DNA from: Purshia tridentata | Lineage: Eukaryota; Streptophyta; Magnoliopsida; Rosales; Rosaceae | DNA: 29,027 nt | Reading direction: 5' to 3' | Assembly (NCBI GenBank): GCA_003254885.1 | Contig: QANT01002116.1 | Coordinates: forward strand, 1 to 29,027 | Part shown: in pieces, positions 20,527 through 29,027 of the stretch | Position numbering within the stretch: the first letter of the stretch is position 1 | Layout of the letters: every line of letters starts with the position of its first letter | The notes under the pieces: model-generated | Told to the model about the DNA's origin: nothing | What the model saw: the letters and a program-made list of their open reading frames with translations, nothing else | Databases searched by the model: none | Made by a program: the position numbers and the translations under genes

Positions 20527-22690
20527 GGCTAACAATTGGGGGGTCTTCAATTAGTTTATTATTTTATTTGGGGGTGGCAATCACCATTCTATCTATATTT
20601 TGTAATTAGATGCTAAGATGGCTTTTGGGTATCTTGCGGATGTATATGGTATACAGCTAATCGTAATTAATGTTTTATAAATTGGTCATCTTCTATTTGT
20701 CTTTTATAATTTTACATGACTGTAAATACCATTTGGTAATATTATCAATTCACATAAATTATAATACGTCAATAATCATTAAAATTTAAAACTCAAAATT
20801 CTGAATAATGTCCTTAAAGTTGTACACATGTAGATTAACATCAATTGGCAAATGACATTCATCCTAACATCAATGGTAATTGTTGACTTTTTAGATGAGC
20901 TTGAAAGAGGCTAATGTGATTGGTTATTAGGTTAGAACAGAAAATTAACTATATGTGGTGGTTTCGCCATTATACTTTGTTTTTTTTCCTTATTTCAATC
21001 TTAATTATAGGTAAATGTAACATCACAAAGTGTTTATGAATTCAGTTCTTGTCTGTGATCCGTACTCACTACATGGACTTAACTTTGATTCTGGGTTTTA
21101 TTCTTTACTATATGACACATGCATTGGTCTGTTGGCCCGTTAAGTTTTAGTCCGACCCATTAGGACACAGCCCACTTCCCAATGTTTTAGCCCATGCTCA
21201 CTCTCCTACTTAGGTAGCTTTTAAATAGATAAAGTTATGAACAGAAGTGGAAGCCACAGGAACAAATTAATAATAATTAAGTGATGACCATATGAATTCA
21301 TTTATAATCCATGATCATGACTTCATTGACTTGACCCTTCTAATATCATTCTTTTAAAATTTGAGAAAAGAATATCAAACTTAAATACTTTGTTAATAAT
21401 TTTACGACCTTTTTAACTGAACTACTCAACAATTGTATAATATATCAATTTAGATGGTGTTGCAAGTGGCAACTAGCAAAGGGTGTGTTGCTTTCCTTTT
21501 TATTCAAACATTTGGTATGGCGTTGTAGAATGATATTAAAGAAGTGTCATATATTTGTGTTAGCTAGCTTAAGCTTGAATTGTTTTATAACATGGTATTA
21601 AAGTCTTATTTTGGATATAATAACTTAAGGTTGAGTGTGATTGTGTTAGCTCCATTTTTTAATAACTTAAGGTGTTTGGGAACAATGGTTGTTGAACATT
21701 TAATCAAATTTTGTTTGGATACAGAGATTGTCGATCTTGTGGTGAAATTAATCCAAAAATATCAGCTCGGCCATACTTTATACTGTACGTATAGTTGAAA
21801 TTTTGTTCTATAAGAAACAAAGCATACCCCACTTTTGATAAAGAAAACAACTTTTGTTCCAATCATGCATAGCAAAGAGGCAAAAATCTGTCAAAAAGCC
21901 ATGAAATTAATGTACGTACGTCTTCCTCTTCCCCCCTCCCACCGGGCCACACTGAGATATTAATTGGCAGTTTATGCATGCAAATTACAAAAATGTGCAG
22001 TTACGTACTACTTCATCAATTGGAGTCCAATTATTAATGAATTCTCTCTTATACAATACAATAACTTCTATTTTAGGTGGTGCATGTTAGTATGCATTGG
22101 CCATTCACAGATTACTCTTTTAGAATTAGGAAGAAGGTGAGGAATATAAGAGAGAATGCAATTCTAACTTCCATGCAATTACTTGACCTTTTTTTTTATA
22201 ATAAGGTCAATGAGAATAAGAAATCAAATGCTTATTATTATTTAAGAAAATTGTTCACACTGAATGTCGTACGTAGCTCACTTGTGTGTTAAGAAACAGG
22301 CCCACCAAACTACCTGCTTAATTTATAATTTCTGATTTCTTAAGAAATTAAAAATTATATAGAATAGTACTTGGAAAAATTTAAGTAAGATTTAAAATTT
22401 GGTGATTTATTTTGGTTTTTGTGACATTATATATACCGTCTTATTATTTGAAGTCATTTTGCACTTAATTAAGGACATTTTAGTCTTCTAACATCTCATT
22501 TGTACACGTGACTACGTGAGACACACACCACTTGTTTTGTGCTTGATTTTGCTTTTTGAATAACTCGCACAACTTTTGTGCTACTTTAAATTAGGAGGAT
22601 TTTTTTGATAAGTTTATTTGAGTATTTTTACTGTTTATTAAGCCGAAACAAGGAAGCATATATTCTTGTCAGCTCACTTTTTAAAAATCA
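20527..22690. other. Intergenic DNA downstream of the lipoxygenase
   Basis: The first 150 bases should contain the 3' UTR, which is T-rich. No polyadenylation signal stands out over the AT background. Beyond it I see no gene. The frames at 21580-21798 and 22077-22292 have no recognisable features. Near 21560-21604 there is a possible worn LTR end and primer-binding site, listed separately. Confidence 0.5.
21560..21604 (+). mobile_element. Possible degenerate LTR end with tRNA-Met primer-binding site
   Basis: The text agcttaagcttgaattgttttataaca followed by TGGTATTAAAGT resembles the common plant LTR 3' end followed by the initiator-tRNA primer-binding site TGGTATCAGAGC, of which about 8 to 9 of 12 bases remain. 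No partner LTR or coding region is evident. It may be a remnant of a small (TRIM-like) or copia element. Confidence 0.3.
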
Positions 22691-23012
22691 GGTGCTACAA
22701 TATTATTAAGATTTGTTACTATTAAACAGTAACAATTCTTACTTTGCAAAAAAACTTAAAAAAAAAAAATGTAACTTATACAAAATTTACATTTTTTTTT
22801 AATAATCCTATCAAAAATAGCATGAAACAAAAAAAAATAAAGTTCCTTCTTTTTTTTTCTTCCCATATTTAGAGTATTGTTACTCGGACAGTAGCAATCA
22901 CTCTATTGTTACTGTCAGACAGTAGCAATTACTCAATTGTTATGTTATACAGTAGCAATTACCCTATTATTACTGTCGAACAATAACAATCATGTATTAT
23001 TACTTAGAATCC
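22691..23012. repeat. Palindromic minisatellite, about 30-bp units
   Basis: Units beginning GTAGCAATYAC start at 22891, 22922 and 22952, with a degenerate unit near 22982 and a partial one before 22891. Each unit carries ACAGTAGCAAT near one edge and ATTGTTACTGT near the other, so it is nearly self-complementary. A related inverted pair (gttact/agtaac) lies at 22717-22735, with A and T runs in between. No coding content is present. Confidence 0.75.
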
Positions 23013-23948
23013 AACATTTACAAATTGAACATGTGCATACACACAACATTGATCCCAATAAGGAATTGTTACATATACATATAAAGAAAGAGCCAAAACT
23101 AACAAAAATCCTTACATATATATACAATGGCTATGCAAGCCCAGTAGCAGCAGAAAAAATCAAGTTTGCTTATGTTCCTATTGATTTAGCACTACTTTCT
23201 TTTTTTCCAGATGTAGTCTTTTGAAGTAGCTATACCTATAAAAGTAAACAAACTGAGCACTAAAGTAGTTCAGGTTTTTTGTTTCCAGACCCTGACACAG
23301 CAAAAGAAACTGGCGTGTGGATATTACTTCCCAAAACACATCTAAAATGTTCCTACAAAAACCAAAATCAGTGAAACTTAGTCAATTAGATACCAAATTA
23401 CAGCTGACTACTGACTTAGACAATTTGTATTAACAAAAGCTACTGTCTCCTAATAGTTTCCAAAAATATTAATTGAACCATAAAGAATCATGGGGAACTA
23501 TGCAGAAAGCTTTAGATATGCACGTATCGTCATCAAAATACGTGATCAAATGCACCATCCAAAAATTCCTTAATTGAATTTATGACATATAACCATGAAA
23601 AACCTATATATATGCACATTAATGCAAAGAAATGGCAAAAAACCTACCACCCAACCAGAATCTTGCAAAGTAGCACCTCCTGTGTTCACTTTCTTAATCA
23701 ACATTTCAACAGAACCAAATTGATTTTCAATTGTCGATTCTAACAAAACCTTTGGAGGCTCCCCACCTCCTTCCTAGTTCCTACCCATTACATTTCATCA
23801 TTCACTAAACAAAAAAATCTCAAACCATAATTCAATCTAAATATTGTGAGGAAAAAGAAACTTACTCAAACAGAGGTTAGATTTTTCTCAAAAATAGAGT
23901 GGTTTATATGACCTTCAACATAAAAAACATAAATAAATAGATATTGAT
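23013..23948. other. AT-rich DNA, possible downstream part of a minus-strand transcript
   Basis: No gene is recognised. On the minus strand around 23780-23640 the text is slightly less AT-rich and briefly open, and could belong to a transcript starting near 24.4 kb, but no splice pair could be fixed. Confidence 0.3.
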
Positions 23949-23997
23949 TTAATTAAAAAAAACCAAAATCAAAGACAATGAGTAACTTAAGAACGAA

Positions 23998-24420
23998 CCT
24001 TGCCCACCGTCGATTCGCCGTCGTGGCTGGATGGATGGGCAATTAGAAGGTACCTTCATGTTCAGAATGACGAGAGGAACAAAACCCGATAGGTTTAGTG
24101 CCTCGTCGTGGTCGAAAGAAGTAGATTGCCTTTGGAGTTGACTATCGGCTTTCGCGTGGATCTGTCCCGATCGGTGAATGGATATGATCAGAAACCATGA
24201 GAAGGAAGATGAGGAAGAAACAAGCACGGGGAGGTGGGTCTCACCACCATCCATTGCCGACGACGATGCATTGAGGAGAGAGAGAGTGACTGTAGAAAGA
24301 GAAGAGGGAGAATGAGAAATGAGCGGATGTGCGTGAGTGAGGAGAGAAAAGTGAAAGAAATCAGAGAGTGAGTAGGAGAGACGGAAAGATAAACGGAGTT
24401 GTGAGAGAAAATTAAAACGT
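23998..24420 (-). other. Candidate first exon of an unrecognised minus-strand transcript
   Basis: On the minus strand a CT-rich stretch (about 24400-24270), like a plant 5' leader, precedes a rise in G+C. An ATG at 24254 (MDGGETHLPVLV) opens a frame running through a possible splice donor (GGGCAAG then GTTCGTTC, near 24000). The hypothetical product starts with a hydrophobic Ser-rich stretch that could be a signal anchor (about residues 9-26), followed by hydrophilic sequence. A second ATG at about 24275 in another frame precedes it. No protein family is recognised and no downstream exon was found. It may be a non-coding transcript, a transposon-borne leader, or chance. Confidence 0.3.
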
Positions 24421-24439
24421 GGACTGAACAAAATGAAAG

Positions 24440-25600
24440 GTGGGCCGGATCTAATCTAAGTGGACCAACTAGAAAGTTCAATAAAAAAATAGACTTTAGA
24501 GGTATTAGGTGTCCCAAACGGGAGTGATTAGTAGTTATCTCTTAAATTAATAAACCTTTTTAATTAACATTAATAAAATGCTTATAGTGTATACATATAT
24601 AGTGGTGCTGGTCGGGTCCAATAAAAACTGGGTCTGCCATATACTTTTTCTATTTGCCAATAAGCCAGTAAGCAAAGAGCCATCGACGCCCTGGCCCAAA
24701 AAAACAAAGGAGCCATCGACGCAATATTGACTAAAATGTCCACTTAAAGAAAACCAATTATTCAATTTTCTTTTGCCTCCCCGATCATTCCAATATTTTC
24801 CAGGAAACTGAGAGGAAACTGAAAATGATTTTCCAATCTCAAGTCAATGGTCAAGTCTTCCACTTATTCCCACCCACCACCCTTTTTTATTCTTTATAAT
24901 GATTTAGTGGGTTTCCTATTATTTTCTCCAAAATGCTTAAAAAAGGGGGTTTTTCTTTTCATTTCAACCATTGACTGAGTATAGTATTAGTATTTATCTT
25001 ATCCAAAACTCAATCTAATTTTTATTTATCTTTAACAAATAAGATATGGAGATGTATATACATCTTTTATTATTATTATTATTATAATTAACTTGCGTTC
25101 ATTAATTTAGAACTTAAGACCATTCTGACAAATAAAAACTAAGAATTAGTTACTATTTCGCTAGATTAAATTATCATTAATGATGTTGACATGGTAAAAA
25201 AAAAAAAAAAANATTAAAAAAAAAAAAAAAAAAAAAAAAGCAACCGAGATCCCCTACTTTGCTTTCCTACAAAGTTTGATACCAGACTTCAATTTTAACT
25301 TTTAAACACAATCACTTTCTCTCTCTATTCTTTTTATTTATTCTATATTTAAAAGCTGAGTTTATAGTCTGATACCAATCTTGCACGAAAACAAGACAAG
25401 AGACCAAATATAAAAAATAAACATATTTGACAAGTACGAATATAATGGATTGATTAACGAGTCTTTCTTTAATAAGATACCAAAGATCTACAAGGGCAAT
25501 TTGGGAAATGAACAAGTTAGTTGCATAAAATTTCACTGGACATGAGAATAACGACAGTGGTAAGATGATAAATATCCCAAGGGTCGTCCTTGCCAACGAC
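24440..25600. other. AT-rich intergenic DNA with microsatellites and an ambiguous base
   Basis: No gene was found. It contains a short direct repeat (agccatcgacgc at about 24679 and 24711), an ATT microsatellite near 25068-25086, and a poly-A stretch of about 40 bases (25197-25239) holding the window's only N at 25212. The right end is the upstream region of the P450 gene. Confidence 0.6.
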
Positions 25601-25610
25601 TTGCATCAAT

Positions 25611-25617
25611 TATAAAA
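25611..25617 (+). promoter_or_regulatory. TATA box of the P450 gene
   Basis: TATAAAA at 25611-25617 lies 108 bases before the start codon at 25719, a usual distance for a plant gene with a leader of 70-80 bases. The leader is rich in C and A (aacacacaccaacacaacac) with no upstream ATG. Confidence 0.7.
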
Positions 25618-25718
25618 CCCCCCTTCCCAACAAACTTTGAAACACACACCAACACAACACTCGTCAGTTCTCACCATCCCAGACACACCCAACCAATTAC
25701 CAAGTGACCAAGCAAACA

Positions 25719-28137
25719 ATGGAGGGCACTGCCACTTCTTGGGTTGCATACGCAGCCGCATGGCTGGGAGCTCTAGCCCTCATCCTCCTCTCTCGCCGCC
25801 TCCGCCGCCGTAAACTCAATTTGCCACCCGGTCCAAAACCCTGGCCCATAGTTGGAAACCTCAACTTAATAGGCCAACTCCCCCACCGGTCCGTCCACGC
25901 TCTCTCCCAAAAATATGGGCCCATCATGCAGCTCCGCTTCGGGTCATTTCCCGTTGTCGTGGGCTCTTCCATTGAGATGGCCAAAGCCTTCCTCAAAACC
26001 CACGACGTGATATTTGCCGGCCGGCCCAAAACTGCGGCCGGCAAATACACAACCTACAACTACTCGGACATCACTTGGTCCCCTTACGGCCCATATTGGC
26101 GTCAGGCTCGTAAGATGTGCATTATGGAGCTCTTCAGCAACAAACGCTTGGAGTCTTATGAATACATAAGAAGAGAAGAAATAAATTCTTTGCTTAGAGG
26201 CTTGTATGACGCCTCCAACACCAACATTTTGCTGAAAGACCACCTCTCAACTGTGAGTCTCAATGTCATAAGCCGAATGGTGCTGGGAAAGAAGTACACA
26301 GACGATTCGAAAGACGCGATTGTGAGCCCAGATGAGTTCAAGAGGATGCTGGATGAGCTGTTCTTGCTGAGTGGGGTGTTGAACATTGGGGACTCAATTC
26401 CTTGGCTTGATTTCTTGGACTTGCAAGGTTACATAAAGAGGATGAAGACCTTGAGCAAGAAGTTGGATAGGTTCTTGGAACATGTGCTGGATGAACATAT
26501 TGCAAAGAGGAATGCTGCTGGGAAAGGCTTTGTTGCTATAGATATGGTAGATGTGCTTTTGCAGCTTGCTGATGATCCTACCCTTGAAGTTAAGCTTGAA
26601 AGGCATGGGGTCAAGGCTTTTACCCAGGTATGTATGATTCATTCATTCTTTTACAATCATGGGTCACCAGATATTTAACTTTCCTTAGATCTCTTATGTG
26701 ACTCATACGTGTCAATATCTTATTTGTTACAAATAAATGATATATAGAGTAAGTTTAAGTTTGAATAAATTTAATAAATGTAGGTTCTAGTAGTACTGTA
26801 GTACTCAATGATTTATGCGAGAACAATTTTTGGGTCACCCTTAGGGGACTTCAAGGTTACTTTACCTCTCTAAATTACAATTTTGACAATACCATTGAGT
26901 TATGCGAGAACAATTTTTGGGTCACCCTTAGGGGACTTCAAGGTTACTTTACCTCTCTAAATTACAATTTTGACAATACCAATGCATAATTGGAACTGTT
27001 CATATTTTAGATTATCTATTATACATTAACTATGCAAAAAATCAACTCAATCGAAAATTGTTTGGTTATATGATTATTGTCAATTAAATAGAAAAAATAA
27101 ATGGTTTCGAATTAAAGAGTGATTTTTTCTATTTAATTGACAACAATTCTATAACTAAATGATTTCCGATTGAATTGATTTTTTGCATAAATAATCTATA
27201 ATAGGTGATCTAAAATGTGAATGGTTTCGATTATGCATCAACGTTGTAAAATTATAATTTTAAGAGGTGAGATAATTTTGAGGTACTTAAGGTGTGATCC
27301 AAATATTTTTTTTTATGCAATAATACTAAATTGTACTTTCCTAAAATTAGTTCCTGACAAATGTGTCGATGAAATGTCAATATCTCACATGTTCCATGTA
27401 TGGGCAAATGAAAAATTGCTCCATTATTTGATATCTAACCTTTTGGGATTTGCTTTGGTATCCTGAGCATTACTCTTACTCATGATTTTGTTAATGGATT
27501 CTATTAGGATCTAATTGCCGGTGGAACGGAGAGCTCAGCCGTGACCGTGGAATGGGCAATCTCGGAGATGCTAAAGAAGCCAGAGGTTTTCAAGAAGGCA
27601 ACAGAGGAGCTAGACAGGGTGATTGGGAGAGAGAGATGGGTTGAAGAGAAGGACATTGTCAATTTACCATATATTGATGCCATTGCTAAGGAAACCATGA
27701 GGCTGCACCCTGTGGCACCCATGTTAGTGCCAAGACTAGCCCGTGAGGACTGCAAAGTTGCTGGCTATGACATTCCTAAGGGCACCAGAGTCCTAGTGAG
27801 TGTATGGACCATAGGAAGAGACCCTAAATTGTGGGACAACCCCAATGAGTTTTGCCCTGAGAGGTTCATAGGCAAGGACATTGATGTCAAAGGCCAAGAC
27901 TTTGAGCTGTTGCCATTTGGGTCAGGCAGGAGGATGTGCCCTGGCTACAGCCTTGGCATAAAGGTGATTCAGTCAAGTCTGGCCAATCTCTTGCATGGAT
28001 TCACATGGAGATTGCCTGATAACATGAAGAAAGAGGACTTGGATATGGAGGAGATTTTTGGGCTTTCAACACCCAAAAAGCTTCCCCTTGTTGCGGTCAC
28101 TGAACCTCGGCTTCCAACTCATGTTTACTCACTGTGA
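25719..28137 (+). CDS. Cytochrome P450, CYP71 clan, CYP92A-like
   Basis: ER-anchored haem mono-oxygenase using electrons from NADPH-P450 reductase. Exons 25719-26627 and 27508-28137 join in phase 0 (AG|GT donor, TTAG acceptor) into 512 residues, a normal length. The start is the ATG at 25719 in context aacaATGG; the in-frame GTG at 25704 is not a plausible start. Visible parts: membrane anchor about 8-25, basic RRLRRRK 26-32, proline hinge PPGP 36-39, C-helix W127-R131, I-helix AGGTES 307-312, ExxR E365-R368, PERF 420-423, and haem loop FGSGRRMCPG 440-449 with ligand Cys447. Wording such as YNYSDITWSPYGPYWRQARK and GGTESSAVTVEW fits CYP92 better than flavonoid 3'-hydroxylase (CYP75B), with which such genes are often confused. 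CYP92 members include homoterpene-forming enzymes, but the substrate cannot be read from sequence. No lesions seen. Confidence 0.93.
26814..26981. repeat. 87-bp tandem duplication in the P450 intron
   Basis: Bases 26814-26894 are repeated exactly at 26901-26981 (81 bases, 87-base offset). The repeated block is the outer part of the left arm of the foldback element that follows, so the element end was duplicated after or during insertion. Confidence 0.93.
26899..27321. mobile_element. Foldback MITE in the P450 intron
   Basis: The left arm (about 26899-27098) and right arm (27122-about 27321) are reverse complements with scattered mismatches around a 23-base loop. The innermost 18 bases (caattaaatagaaaaaat and its complement) are perfect, and the blocks ttttttgcat, atgcataat and gaggt/acctc also pair. 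There is no coding capacity. It occupies about half of the 880-base intron (26628-27507), away from both splice sites. Target-site duplication is obscured by the left-arm duplication, so the superfamily is not assigned. Confidence 0.8.
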
Positions 28138-29027
28138 GTGTGATCATGTGCCTTGGTTTTACCTAGCTCCCCTTCAATAATAAGTACTGGGATTTCAACT
28201 TCTACTACAAATTTACTGTGTCTTGTGCATTTTAATTAGCATAAGTTTACAATAGCTTTATAATTATGCTGAGATTGTTATGTGTATGATCCCAATCCAA
28301 AGCTCCTCTTGTAATTTTCTGGTTGTGGACATGGTAAAATCTACATCGTCAATGTTGCTTCAAAGAAAGAAACAATCACTTGCAAAAAGGTGTCAGACAA
28401 TACAGTGTATAAGTGGCTTCTACTTCCTAGAGTGACCACTGCCTCAGACTCCACTGCTCTACAACTTTAATCACAATTTTCACTGTCTAGTCAAAAAGAG
28501 TTTGCATAAGGCCATCTTAAATTAAATAAAGGAATTATTTTGATAGGAAATATATGGAATGCAATGCTAATTAAGGCCAACCCTTCACATTGTTATCTGA
28601 ATTTTGCTTCATGCCTATTGGTTGGTCCTGAAGATATTGAACATCTTCAAGCATATAATTTCCCTCTTCTCATGAACTAAGGACTATGGCCACTACCAAA
28701 AGCTGACCAATAATCTGGAAGGGTCACTATCCTCTGCTTGGAGAAGGATCTACGAAACATATAACCCTGTTAAAAATGTGAGAATTACAGTAACTGTTAC
28801 TTCATCTGTGCCCCACACACTGAAATATCCAACATCATACAGGAGAAACTGAGCATTGAGAGCAAGAGTTGTTTTCATACTCAACAACATAATCAACAAT
28901 AATTTGTACCCACAAGAAATCAACAATAATACTAAGGCCCAGGCTATACGGACCAACCTTTTCTGCTAAATTGACCACCTTTTTTTTTAAATTCCCTTTT
29001 TGCCCCTCCAGTAAAAAAAAAAATTTT
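28138..29027. other. Downstream flank of the P450 gene
   Basis: The first 150-200 bases should be the 3' UTR; an AATAATAAGT stretch near 28177 could serve as a polyadenylation signal. After that no gene is recognised; the minus frame 28750-28956 is hydrophobic but has no family features. A small hairpin (gaagat/atcttc arms) lies near 28631-28649. The last 60 bases are a T-run, 'ttgcccctcc' and an A-run, possibly the edge of another repeat cut by the window end. Confidence 0.5.

Noticed and set aside
23949..24431. The full 160-residue minus-strand frame as a protein gene
   Set aside because: Its first third reads through a CT-rich leader-like stretch from a non-optimal start; only a candidate exon from the ATG at 24254 was kept, at low confidence.
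25704..25718. GTG start for the P450
   Set aside because: Plant cytosolic translation starts at ATG. The ATG at 25719 has a good context and gives the expected membrane anchor at the N-terminus.
25719..28137. Flavonoid 3'-hydroxylase (CYP75B)
   Set aside because: The I-helix and C-helix wording and the haem-loop flank fit CYP92A better; the name 'flavonoid 3'-monooxygenase-like' is a common automatic label for this family.
1..29027. CRISPR arrays, bacterial operons or phage modules
   Set aside because: The window is plainly plant nuclear DNA with spliced genes; the tandem repeats lack uniform unique spacers.

Overview
This window is nuclear DNA from a flowering plant. The genes have short GT-AG introns, the intergenic DNA is AT-rich with many microsatellites, and LTR-retrotransposon debris is abundant. 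The protein sequences look eudicot. Rosaceae (a Prunus-like genome) is my best guess, from the feel of the lipoxygenase and repeat sequences only; nothing here proves it.

Layout. Bases 1 to about 8,400 are repeat DNA. Two related LTR-type ends face each other at 322 (+) and 3505 (-). The minus-strand one is preceded by a polypurine tract and, beyond it, a decayed Ty3-type gag reading frame (4047-5304, minus) with no recognisable pol. A second element seems to cut the gag at 5305. Beyond it lie a TATA box, three GC-rich palindromes, a 228-bp tandem duplication, three 79-bp foldback units, a 24-bp repeat and a 51-bp duplication. From about 8.4 to 16.1 kb the DNA is mostly AT-rich intergenic, with one small intronless gene (9218-9610) for a 130-residue basic protein that I cannot name.

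The two well-supported genes are both on the plus strand. At 16419-20526 there is an eight-exon type-2 (plastid) 13-lipoxygenase of 909 residues, with all five iron ligands present. At 25719-28137 there is a two-exon cytochrome P450 of 512 residues, most like family CYP92A. Its single intron carries a foldback MITE whose outer arm is duplicated. Between them (20.5-25.6 kb) I see only AT-rich DNA, a palindromic minisatellite, and a possible but unproven first exon on the minus strand near 24.0-24.4 kb.

How the genes may work together. The lipoxygenase should make 13-hydroperoxides of linolenic and linoleic acid in plastids, feeding jasmonate and green-leaf-volatile pathways. CYP92-family P450s act at the ER; some make homoterpene volatiles or hydroxylate other small molecules. 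Joint wound or herbivore induction is conceivable, but it is inference from adjacency and family knowledge. I did not find a clearly novel multi-gene system. The most unusual content is structural: inverted LTR ends, clustered palindromes and foldback tandem repeats.
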